Shown here piece by piece: positions 40,149 to 47,274 of a DNA stretch of 64,000 nucleotides. Every line of letters begins with the position of its first letter. The stretch's first letter is position 1. This DNA is from Thiobacter sp. AK1 (lineage in GTDB: Bacteria > Pseudomonadota > Gammaproteobacteria > Burkholderiales > Thiobacteraceae): assembly GCF_039822265.1 (NCBI RefSeq), contig NZ_JBAJEX010000008.1, forward strand, positions 37,026-101,025, given 5' to 3'. Under the pieces are notes generated by a model. That model worked only from the letters and a program-made list of their open reading frames with translations. It was not told the DNA's origin and made no database searches. The translations under genes were made by a program, and so were the position numbers.

Positions 40149-41944
40149 CAGCCGGCAGAACTTTGCAGCGGTTTGGCGAGAAAGACGCGATTGCGGCCGG
40201 CCTGTTTGGCGCGGTAGAGGGCTTCGTCGGCGCGCGCGATCATGGATTCTGCGCTTTCACGCCCTTCCCGCTGGGCCACGCCGGCGCTGAAGGTGATGAG
40301 GATGCGCTGGTTGTCGTGGAGGAAGAAATGCTTGGTGAGGTTGCGCTGTAGGCGGGTCATGATCTTGACTGCGTCTTCTGCCGTGGTGTCCGGCAGGATG
40401 ATGACGAATTCCTCGCCGCCATAGCGCGCGACCACATCGGTGGGACGCAGGATGTCCTTCACTACCTTGGCCAGGTGGACGAGCGCCTGGTCGCCCGCCT
40501 CGTGGCCATAGGTGTCGTTCAAGCGCTTGAAGTGGTCCACGTCCAATAGGGCGATGGAAACGGGTAAGCCGTGCCGCTCGGCACGGGCGAATTCCCGCTC
40601 GAAGGCATCCTCCAAGCCACGCCGGTTGAGCGTGCCGGTGAGATAGTCCTGGTACACCAGTTCCGAGATCTCGCCTAGCTCCGCTTCGAGTTGTTTGATG
40701 CGTGCCTCGGCCGCTTCCACTTGTTGCCGGGCGGCGACCAATTCGTCGTGGGAGCGCACCATGTCCAGATGCATGCTGCGCGTGTCGGCCAGGATGTCTT
40801 GCAGGATCTGGTTCAGGGTAGGCAGGTCCTCGGTGCCACTGAGGATTTCCGTGTAACGCTCGATTTTCTTGCGATAACCACCAGTGCTCTCCGACATTTC
40901 AGTGATGCGCTCGATGAATACCGTCACCAGATTCTTGAGCGTGGTCTTCGCCTCGTTCAGGCTATGTTTGAGAGTGCCCTGCTTGAAGATCACTTCCTTG
41001 AAGCGCTTTTCCGCATCGGCGATCACCCGTGCGTTAAGCGGGCGGCTGATGATGTCCTGGACCACGGTGAGCTGGCCGCGCAACCATTGATCGTCCAGCA
41101 AAAGCTCGCTGATGTTTTCGATCACTAGCCTAAGCAAACGCATCAGGCCATCCAGCACGCCCGCCTCGGCCTCGGTCTGCAGTTCCAGTTGGATCCAGAA
41201 CTGACGCAGGGCTTGGGAGAGGATGGCGAAGTCCTCGGGTGTGCGGGCGTTGCGTGCCTGTTCGGCGAGACGCTCGGCTTGTGCCGCCAACCTGGGCACA
41301 TGGCCGAGGCGCGGCAGCACACCCTCTCGCAGCGCCTGGGCCAAGAGCTCCGCCAGCAGGGCGGGCAGCTCTTCCACTAGCGGGACGTTAATCGGCGCGC
41401 CGCGGCGATCGATGGGAACTTCCGGGATAGGCGGGGCCAGCTTGATGTCGGAGGGGCCACTGGCCCCTTCTGCCCAGACCCGCGTGAGCGCAGCGAGCTT
41501 TTGCGCGAGGACTGTGGGATTGCGCCCGAAATTGATGAGCACCCGTTCAAGTGCTTCCTTCTTGCGCGGCGTGGTCAGACCCAACTGTTTCAAATCCCAC
41601 TGGCGAATCAACTCGCGAATGATCTCCGCCCAGTTGGCTGGTGCCTCTTCCTGGGGTTTGACCAGGCTTCCCAGCGTGCTGCCGAAGGTTTCCCAGTCGC
41701 GCGCTTCCACCGCCTGGGCGAGTTGGCGCAGGCGTGGCGCCTGAGCGGGAAGCTGGCTGCCCAGGCTTTCCAGTATCCGCGCCAGATTTTCCTCCACCCC
41801 TTCCGCTGCCGCCGTTTCGGGGGCCGTGCCTGCCAGTTCGCGGTAGATGCGCTGGTAGTTTTCGGGTGTGGGAGCGATGCGCCGCGCTGCGAGTTGTTTC
41901 AATGTTTCGCGCGCGAGTTCGGTGGGGTTGCTGGCTGGGGGCAT
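40148..41944 (-). CDS. Diguanylate cyclase with GGDEF domain
   Basis: A 598-residue protein that should make cyclic-di-GMP. The C-terminal GGDEF domain (about 430-590) has the active-site motif GGEEF at 509-513 and the inhibitory RxxD site (RPTD) five residues before it, so feedback inhibition is expected. Substrate/metal residues are in LLDVDHFKRLNDTYGHEAGD. The N-terminal 400 residues have no membrane segment; they begin PTELARETLKQLAARRIAPT and are largely helical with a coiled coil (about 400-425) before the catalytic domain. ATG 41944 was chosen because an AAGGA site precedes it. It sits between flgB and the divergent flgA, so a role in the motile-to-sessile switch is plausible. Confidence 0.9.
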   Translation of the reverse strand: MPPASNPTELARETLKQLAARRIAPTPENYQRIYRELAGTAPETAAAEGVEENLARILESLGSQLPAQAPRLRQLAQAVEARDWETFGSTLGSLVKPQEEAPANWAEIIRELIRQWDLKQLGLTTPRKKEALERVLINFGRNPTVLAQKLAALTRVWAEGASGPSDIKLAPPIPEVPIDRRGAPINVPLVEELPALLAELLAQALREGVLPRLGHVPRLAAQAERLAEQARNARTPEDFAILSQALRQFWIQLELQTEAEAGVLDGLMRLLRLVIENISELLLDDQWLRGQLTVVQDIISRPLNARVIADAEKRFKEVIFKQGTLKHSLNEAKTTLKNLVTVFIERITEMSESTGGYRKKIERYTEILSGTEDLPTLNQILQDILADTRSMHLDMVRSHDELVAARQQVEAAEARIKQLEAELGEISELVYQDYLTGTLNRRGLEDAFEREFARAERHGLPVSIALLDVDHFKRLNDTYGHEAGDQALVHLAKVVKDILRPTDVVARYGGEEFVIILPDTTAEDAVKIMTRLQRNLTKHFFLHDNQRILITFSAGVAQREGRESAESMIARADEALYRAKQAGRNRVFLAKPLQSSAG

Positions 41945-42060
41945 GCTGTTCGGTTTTCCTTCAAACGACGCTTGCGGGCGCCACTTGAGGCCCCTGCGGG
42001 GCGGGCGCAGCCTGCTACAATCGTACTGTGCTCGATTCGGCTCGTTCTCATTTGCGACGC

Positions 42061-42759
42061 ATGACGCGCGCAACTTTAGCGCGCCTGCGGCGCTCAATCC
42101 AGCTTGGACTGATGCTGCTGCCGGCATTCAGCGCGCTCGCCGCGCCGGATACCCTGCGCCGTGAGGTGGAGCGGTTCGCATACCAGCAGCTTGCAGGGCA
42201 AGCGGGCGAAATCCGGGTCGAGGTCGGAAGCGTCGATCCGGGGCTTCGTCTTCCTGCCTGCCAGCGCCTGCAAGTGTTCTTGCCCCCCGGAGTGCGTCTA
42301 TGGGGCAGCGTAAATGTGGGTGTGCGCTGTGCCGCCGGGGCGAACTGGACGGTTTACGTACCGGTCACCGTGCGCGTGCAGTTGCCAGTGGTGACGGCCG
42401 CCCGCCCGCTGCCCGCCGGGCGCCAGCTCACTCGCGAAGACCTGGTGGTACAGACACAGGAGGTGACCGAGTTGCCAAGTGGGCTGCTCACCGATCCTGC
42501 CCAGGCGGTGGGCCAGACCCTGAACGTAGGCTTGCTGCCGGGCTATCCCCTGCGCCAGGACATGCTACGTGCGCCGCTGGTGATCCGTCAGGGGCAGATC
42601 GTGAAGCTCATCGCCCAAGGAAGCGGCTTTAGCGTGAGTGCGGAAGGACGGGCCCTCAACAATGCCAGCGCGGGTCAGAGTGTACAGGTCCGCACCGCCT
42701 CGGGCCAGACAGTGAGCGGGGTGGCGCGCCCCGATGGGAGTGTCGAGGTCAGTTACTGA
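42061..42759 (+). CDS. flgA: P-ring assembly chaperone FlgA
   Basis: A 232-residue periplasmic protein needed to assemble FlgI. A basic N-terminus and hydrophobic stretch (LGLMLLPAFSALA) form the signal peptide; the C-terminal SAF domain shows ARPLPAGRQLTREDLVVQTQ, VGQTLNVGLLPGYPLRQDML and the terminal GQSVQVRTASGQTVSGVARP. ATG 42061 is preferred; an in-frame GTG at 42028 would extend the signal region. A TACAAT at 42016-42021 is a possible -10 box without a clear -35. Confidence 0.93.
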   Translation: MTRATLARLRRSIQLGLMLLPAFSALAAPDTLRREVERFAYQQLAGQAGEIRVEVGSVDPGLRLPACQRLQVFLPPGVRLWGSVNVGVRCAAGANWTVYVPVTVRVQLPVVTAARPLPAGRQLTREDLVVQTQEVTELPSGLLTDPAQAVGQTLNVGLLPGYPLRQDMLRAPLVIRQGQIVKLIAQGSGFSVSAEGRALNNASAGQSVQVRTASGQTVSGVARPDGSVEVSY

Positions 42760-42907
42760 AGGGCTTGGTCGCGAACGCAGCCATGGGCTGGTGGTAAACT
42801 GAGACGTTGTGAGCTCCGGGTGTCGAGCCCGGTCCCGCCCCTGGAAGCCTTGCCTCGCGCGGCCTGCGTGGGAAGCGGCCCCATGGCGAGATTGTCATGG
42901 GGCGCGC

Positions 42908-42934
42908 TCAAGTTTCAGGCTTTGCCGCCGAAAA
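42908..42934 (+). promoter_or_regulatory. Sigma28 (FliA)-type promoter of flgMN
   Basis: TCAAGTTT (42908-42915) is followed after exactly 11 bases by GCCGAAAA (42927-42934). Both boxes match the sigma28 consensus in 7 of 8 positions. The predicted start leaves a leader of about 47 bases to the flgM TTG. The 228-base gap between flgA and flgM also contains a GC hairpin (CCGGG/CCCGG at 42816-42832) that may end the flgA transcript. Confidence 0.85.
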
Positions 42935-42987
42935 CCCTGGCAAGGCGGGCTGCCTTTCCCGCTCCACTGATAGCGAAGGGAAATGCC

Positions 42988-43302
42988 TTGAAAATTGACA
43001 ACTCCTCCAAGCCGGTGGGCAAGACCCAGGCCACCCAGGCCCCGGCGAAGAAAGCCGGGGCAGGTCGTGCCAACCGCCCAGCCACCTCGTCCGCTGCGTC
43101 GGAAAAGGTGGACATCAATCCCCTATCCTCGCAATTGCAGGCCTTGGAAAGCGAGCTCGAGCGGGTCGAGGTGGTGGACACCGCCCGCGTCGAGGCCATC
43201 AAGCGGGCCATCAGCGAGGGACGCTTCAAGGTCAATCCGGATGCGATCGCCGATCGCCTGATTGCCACCGTCAAGGAGATGGTGTTAAGCCGCAAGGGCT
43301 AG
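42988..43302 (+). CDS. flgM: Anti-sigma28 factor FlgM
   Basis: A 104-residue secreted inhibitor of FliA. The TTG start at 42988 was chosen because GAAGGG lies 7 bases upstream and MKIDNSSKPVGKTQ is the expected FlgM N-terminus; no in-frame ATG fits. The N-terminal half is Ala/Lys-rich and disordered, and the C-terminal FliA-binding helices are present (VDINPLSSQLQALESELERV; VEAIKRAISEGRFKVNPDAI). The sigma28-type promoter upstream implies a FliA-FlgM feedback loop. Confidence 0.9.
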   Translation: MKIDNSSKPVGKTQATQAPAKKAGAGRANRPATSSAASEKVDINPLSSQLQALESELERVEVVDTARVEAIKRAISEGRFKVNPDAIADRLIATVKEMVLSRKG

Positions 43303-43367
43303 GGGAACGGCGTTTTACTCGGCGCGCCACGATTGCGCCGCCCGGAAGGTGGCGATAGGTCCACGCC

Positions 43368-43868
43368 ATGACACAGGATTCCGCCTTGCAACATTTCGAG
43401 GCCCTGACCGCCGCGCTGCAGGCGGAGCAGATCGCTTACCAGACCCTGCACGCCTTGCTCCGTGAAGAACAGGCCGCCCTGTCAACGGGCGATGCAGACG
43501 GGCTGATGGCACTCGCCCAACGCAAATCGGCGCAGGTGGCTCATCTGGCGCAACTGGCCGAGGCGCGCAACCGCCAGTTGGTGAACCTAACGGGGCAGCC
43601 CGATCAGGCGGGCATCGCAGCCTGGTGTGATCGTTTCGATCCGGCGGACAGAAGCGGTGTGCGCAGGCTCTGGCACGCATTGCTGGAAGTCGCGCGCGCG
43701 GCGCGTGCCCTAAACGAGGAGAACGGTGCGCTGATCCAGGCGCGCCTGCAACACAACCAGCAGGCCCTGGCGGTACTGCACGGCGCCGCGCAAGATGTGG
43801 CGCACGCCTACGGCCCGGATGGGCAACCCTGTCCTGGCCCCGCGGGTCGGCCCTTGGGCAAGGCCTAG
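43368..43868 (+). CDS. flgN: FlgN-family export chaperone for FlgK/FlgL
   Basis: A 166-residue helical protein. Family knowledge: FlgN binds FlgK and FlgL and delivers them to the export gate. The N-terminus is rich in Gln, Glu and Leu (HFEALTAALQAEQIAYQTL; LLREEQAALSTGDADGLMAL), typical of FlgN. It starts 65 bases after flgM in the same direction. The call depends on context plus these features, as FlgN sequences are weakly conserved. Confidence 0.85.
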   Translation: MTQDSALQHFEALTAALQAEQIAYQTLHALLREEQAALSTGDADGLMALAQRKSAQVAHLAQLAEARNRQLVNLTGQPDQAGIAAWCDRFDPADRSGVRRLWHALLEVARAARALNEENGALIQARLQHNQQALAVLHGAAQDVAHAYGPDGQPCPGPAGRPLGKA

Positions 43869-43975
43869 CCGTGCCTTATGCAGGATGCTGTGGTTGCCGC
43901 TTGCGGTGAACGACGGCAACGATCCCGCCTGACGTTCGCGGCCTGGCGGGAGGGCGAGAGATGAACGCGCAGAAA

Positions 43976-43989
43976 GCGGGGTTCCCCGC
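43976..43989 (-). terminator. Hairpin after motD
   Basis: GCGGG and CCCGC (both within the palindrome GCGGGGTTCCCCGC) lie 4 bases after the motD stop on the minus strand, followed by TTTCT. Two further imperfect inverted repeats (GTTGCCG/CGGCAAC at 43893-43920 and CCCGCC/GGCGGG at 43924-43950) lie in the same convergent gap between flgN and motD and may serve flgN. Confidence 0.5.
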
Positions 43990-43992
43990 GGC

Positions 43993-44811
43993 TCATTTCC
44001 CGTTGCGGTTGTCTAGCACGCCCGCTATTGGAATGTCTTTCACTTTCTCCGGCGTTTCCGCGATCACAAGCAGCGTCACGCGCCGGTTGCGGGCCCGGTT
44101 CTGTTCGTCCGTGTTGGGTGCCAGCGGCCGGTTGTCGGCATAGCCCACCGCCACCAGCCGGTCGGGACTCACGCCATTGGCTTCAAACAGGCGCACCACG
44201 CTAGCGGCGCGCGCGGTGGACAGCTCCCAGTTGGAGGGGTAAAGGGCGGTGTTGATGGGGCTGTCGTCGGTATGGCCCTCCACCTGGATCTTGTTGGGCA
44301 CCTGGGCGAGCAATTTCGCGACCGCCGCGAGTACCTTCACGGGTTCGCCCTGGAGGGTGGCGGAACCCGGTGGAAACAATACCGCCGCGTTGATCTCGAT
44401 GGTGACGCCCCGCTGGCTTTGGGTGACGCGCACCTGGCCTTCTTTAATGAGTGGCGCCATGACCTGCAGCAAATCCTGGGCGATTCTTTTCATGTTCTCG
44501 GTCTGCTTGCGCAGGCGTGGGTCCGGCTCGCTGTCGGGTCTTTTCACCGGCGCCGCCTTGATCGGCTGGGTGCCGGTTCCTGGGGAGAGCCGGGCTTCGA
44601 ATTCCACGGGGTTGATCGAGGACGGCGCATTGCGGAAGGCGTTGATGAGGGCATCCGAGAGCACCCGGTATTTGCCTTCATTGATGGAGGAGATGGCATA
44701 CATCACGACGAAGAAGGCAAACAACAGGGTGATGAAGTCCGCGTAGGAGACGAGCCAGCGCTCGTGATTCTCGTGGTCTTCGTGGCGTTTGCGCCGCATG
44801 CGGGGGCTCAT
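43993..44811 (-). CDS. motD: Flagellar stator protein MotB/MotD type
   Basis: A 272-residue stator subunit that anchors to peptidoglycan and lines the proton channel. The N-terminus is charged (RRKRHEDHENHERW) followed by WLVSYADFITLLFAFFVVMY with the proton-binding Asp25. The C-terminal OmpA-like domain has IQVEGHTDDSPI and WELSTARAASVVR. The gene order after fliA and motC fits the MotCD-type pair of Pseudomonas. GGGAGG lies 3 bases before the ATG; a second ATG four codons later is an alternative. Confidence 0.9.
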   Translation of the reverse strand: MSPRMRRKRHEDHENHERWLVSYADFITLLFAFFVVMYAISSINEGKYRVLSDALINAFRNAPSSINPVEFEARLSPGTGTQPIKAAPVKRPDSEPDPRLRKQTENMKRIAQDLLQVMAPLIKEGQVRVTQSQRGVTIEINAAVLFPPGSATLQGEPVKVLAAVAKLLAQVPNKIQVEGHTDDSPINTALYPSNWELSTARAASVVRLFEANGVSPDRLVAVGYADNRPLAPNTDEQNRARNRRVTLLVIAETPEKVKDIPIAGVLDNRNGK

Positions 44812-44821
44812 GATCCTCCCA

Positions 44822-44848
44822 TTATCGGCAGCGCGCCTTAGGTCTTGA
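44822..44848 (-). promoter_or_regulatory. Sigma28 (FliA)-type promoter at the start of motD
   Basis: On the minus strand, TCAAGACC (44841-44848) is followed after 11 bases by a perfect GCCGATAA (44822-44829). The -10 box ends only 10 bases before the motD ATG, so transcription would begin at about the ribosome site. Either the mRNA is nearly leaderless, a later start codon is used, or the match is fortuitous. Confidence 0.55.
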
Positions 44849-44857
44849 GTGCCCGTG

Positions 44858-45598
44858 TCAGGCCAGGTAGCCCCGTAGCTTGCGCTCGATGAGGCGGGGA
44901 TTTTCGCCGTTGGCCACTGAGATGAGTCCTTCCACCAGCATGTGGCGCAGGGTGATCTCGCGGGCGATGAGGCTTTTGAGCTTGTTGGCGATGGGCAGGA
45001 ACAGCAAATTGGCAGAACCCACGCCATAGACCGTAGCCACGAAGGCGACGGCGATGCCGCCGCCAAGCTTGGAGGGATCGGAAAGGTTTTCCATGACGTG
45101 GATGAGCCCCAGCACCGCACCCAGGATGCCGATGGTGGGGGCGTAACCGCCCGCGGATTCCCATACGCGCGCAGCCTGGCGCTGCTGGTCCTCGTAGGCG
45201 TCGATCTCCACCTGGAGCGTGTCGCGCAGAGTCTCCGGCTCGGCACCATCCACCAGCATCTGCAGCCCTTTCTTGGTGAAGGGATCCGTCACGTCGTCGA
45301 TCAGGGGTTCCAGGGCGAGCAGGCCGCCCTTGCGCGCGGTGCTGCTCCATTGGGTGATGTTCTGTATCAAGGGCTCGGCGTTGAGAGGTGGTGGCACGAA
45401 TACCCACTTCACCATGCGCATACCGCGCAGAAAAGTGGGCAAACTGCTTTGCAGCATGACTGCGCCCGCCGTGCCGCCAATGACGATGACGAAGGCCGTG
45501 ATTTGCATGAGCGAGCCGACATGGCCGCCTTCCAGGATCTGGCCGCCGAGGACGGCGGCCAGGGCGAGCAGGATACCGATCAGGCTGATGAAATCCAT
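44858..45598 (-). CDS. motC: Flagellar stator protein MotA/MotC type
   Basis: A 246-residue four-helix stator protein. The N-terminus MDFISLIGILLALAAVLGGQ and the last two helices (YAPTIGILGAVLGLIHVMEN; AVAFVATVYGVGSANLLFLP) are typical of the MotA/TolQ/ExbB family. Cytoplasmic loop residues DAYEDQQRQAARVWE contact the rotor side. It pairs with the downstream motD gene 46 bases later. Confidence 0.92.
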   Translation of the reverse strand: MDFISLIGILLALAAVLGGQILEGGHVGSLMQITAFVIVIGGTAGAVMLQSSLPTFLRGMRMVKWVFVPPPLNAEPLIQNITQWSSTARKGGLLALEPLIDDVTDPFTKKGLQMLVDGAEPETLRDTLQVEIDAYEDQQRQAARVWESAGGYAPTIGILGAVLGLIHVMENLSDPSKLGGGIAVAFVATVYGVGSANLLFLPIANKLKSLIAREITLRHMLVEGLISVANGENPRLIERKLRGYLA

Positions 45599-45652
45599 GG
45601 GCTGCTCAGATGGTGACTGGAAAGGGCGGCGGCACGGGGGAGGGGACCACGG

Positions 45653-46351
45653 TCAGCTCTCGAGCCACTCCCGGAGCTTGGCGCGCAGCCGCGCCACCGC
45701 CTGGGTATGGAGCTGGCAGACGCGGGATTCAGTCACTCCCAGGACCTCGCCGATCTCCCGCAGGTTGAGGTCCTGCTCGTAGTACATGGCCATCATCTGG
45801 CGCTCTCGCTCCGGGAGGCTCTTGATCGCTTCCACGAGCATCTGGCGGAAGCCCTGGTCTTCCAGGATGCGCAGGGGATTGTCGGCATCCGTGGCATGGT
45901 GGCGCTCGAGAAAATCCGCCCCTTCCGAGTCCTGCAGATCCTCGTAGTACACGAGCTGGTGGCCTCGCGCATCCAGCAGCATCTGCTGATAGTCGGCAAG
46001 GGAGACGTTCAGCTCCTGAGCGAGTTCGGATTCCGTGGGCGGACGGCCGAGAGACTGTTCCAGCTTGCTGATGGCGGCTTCGATCTGGCGCAGATTCTTG
46101 CGCACCGTGCGCGGCAGCCAGTCGGCGTGGCGCAGCTCGTCCAGCATCGCACCGCGAATGCGTTGCACGGCGTAGGTCTCGAACTGGGCTCCCTGGGTGC
46201 CATCGTAATGGTTGGCGGCGTCCAGCAGCCCGATGAGCCCGGCCTGGATGAGATCATCGACCTGCACGCTCGCCGGCAGCCGCGTCATGAGATGGTAGGC
46301 GATGCGCTTGACCAGTGGCGCGAATTTCTCGACGTATTCCTCTTTTTTCAA
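45653..46351 (-). CDS. fliA: Flagellar sigma factor FliA (sigma28)
   Basis: A 232-residue sigma factor. Region 2 has APLVKRIAYHLMTRLPASVQ, VDDLIQAGLIGLLDAANHYD and RIRGAMLDELRHADWLPR; region 3 has IEAAISKLEQSLGRPPTESE; region 4 has MMAMYYEQDLNLREIGEVLG and VTESRVCQLHTQAVARLRAK. The start is TTG 46351 with AGGGAA a few bases upstream; no ATG fits. Its likely targets in this window are flgKL, flgMN and perhaps motD. Confidence 0.95.
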   Translation of the reverse strand: MKKEEYVEKFAPLVKRIAYHLMTRLPASVQVDDLIQAGLIGLLDAANHYDGTQGAQFETYAVQRIRGAMLDELRHADWLPRTVRKNLRQIEAAISKLEQSLGRPPTESELAQELNVSLADYQQMLLDARGHQLVYYEDLQDSEGADFLERHHATDADNPLRILEDQGFRQMLVEAIKSLPERERQMMAMYYEQDLNLREIGEVLGVTESRVCQLHTQAVARLRAKLREWLES

Positions 46352-46380
46352 GCGCTTCCCTTGGCGTGTGCGGGCCCCCT

Positions 46381-47259
46381 TCAGAGGTGGGCGTTTTCTG
46401 CTGCGAGGCGGCTTGTCATCACGAGTTTGTGCACAAACGCATCTGGCTTTTCGGTGCCGTCATCAGGCCACGGCCAGGACTCGATGGCTTGCGCGAGCTG
46501 GCGGCTCGCGGCGGCTGCGCGGCTGTCCGGGAAGGCATCCACCACGCTGCGTCCCAGACGATCGGCCTGGCGCGCCTGGGCATCCATGGGCAGTTCGCCC
46601 AGCCATTCCAGCCGCACTCCAAGGTGGCGGCCGGCCGTCTGCGCGAGATTATTATAAATGGCCTTCGCTTGGCTACCAGCCCTGACTTTTGCCATCACCA
46701 CATGGAAGTGGCGCTGGGCGAAGCCGCGCGCAAGCCGCTTGATCAGCGCATAGCTTTGCGTGATGGCCTCCGCCGCGCCGCAAAGGACGAGCACCTGTTC
46801 CTGGGCGGCGAGTTGTAGCGCCAGGCTGGCGGGACGGCCACCTGCCAGAGGATCGAGCAGCAGCACGTCCACGTCTTGCGCCATCCGGGCGAAGGCCGCG
46901 CTCAAGGTTTCCTGGCCAGCTAGATCGAGGCTGGGCAAGCGCGCGAGGGCATCGCCCAGTTCCAGCCAGGCCACTCCCTGCTCACCGTGTGCCACGGCTT
47001 GGTCCAGCGGGCGAGCTCCACGCAGGACGGTGGCGAGGTCGTGGCGCGGGGTGGGGGCGAGATCGGCTGGGATGCGGTGCCGCCGTTCGCTCATGACCAG
47101 TATGCGCCGGCCCCGCTGGGCCAAGGCAGCGGCGAGCCCGTAGAGCACCGTGGTCCGGCCCACGCCTTCCAGGGCCGCGGCGAGGGCGACCACGCGCAGG
47201 GCGTCGGGGCGCAACAGTCGCCGCAGCCCTTCGGCCTGGTCGGAGACGAAGGCGCCCAT
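46381..47259 (-). CDS. flhG: FlhG/FleN-like protein with degenerate ATPase motifs
   Basis: A 292-residue MinD/FlhG relative encoded directly after flhF. The N-terminal SDQAEGLRRLL matches the FlhF-activating DQAxxLR helix. The P-loop that normally reads KGGVGKT is EGVGRTT (Glu31, Arg35), and the following switch aspartate (LLDAD in FleN) is replaced by VMSER; the Walker B Asp136 (VDVLLLDPLAG) and the ALIKRLARGF region remain. ATPase cycling is therefore doubtful. FlhG normally limits flagellar number. The C-terminus carries a possible membrane helix-like segment (FVHKLVMTSRLA). Start ATG 47259. Confidence 0.85.
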   Translation of the reverse strand: MGAFVSDQAEGLRRLLRPDALRVVALAAALEGVGRTTVLYGLAAALAQRGRRILVMSERRHRIPADLAPTPRHDLATVLRGARPLDQAVAHGEQGVAWLELGDALARLPSLDLAGQETLSAAFARMAQDVDVLLLDPLAGGRPASLALQLAAQEQVLVLCGAAEAITQSYALIKRLARGFAQRHFHVVMAKVRAGSQAKAIYNNLAQTAGRHLGVRLEWLGELPMDAQARQADRLGRSVVDAFPDSRAAAASRQLAQAIESWPWPDDGTEKPDAFVHKLVMTSRLAAENAHL

Positions 47260-47274
47260 GTCAGCGGCCCACGC

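Noticed and set aside
41962..41988. TCAAGTGG-N11-GTCGTTTG on the minus strand upstream of the GGDEF gene
   Set aside because: Spacing equals the three sigma28 sites, but the -10 box matches only about 4 of 8 positions, so it is not a supported FliA promoter.
42816..42832. CCGGG-N7-CCCGG hairpin as a terminator of flgA
   Set aside because: Short stem without a U-tract; mentioned with the flgM promoter but not called as a terminator.
43961..44143. A short plus-strand frame at the end of the flgN-motD gap
   Set aside because: It has an ATG but no ribosome site of note, and most of it is antisense to motD.
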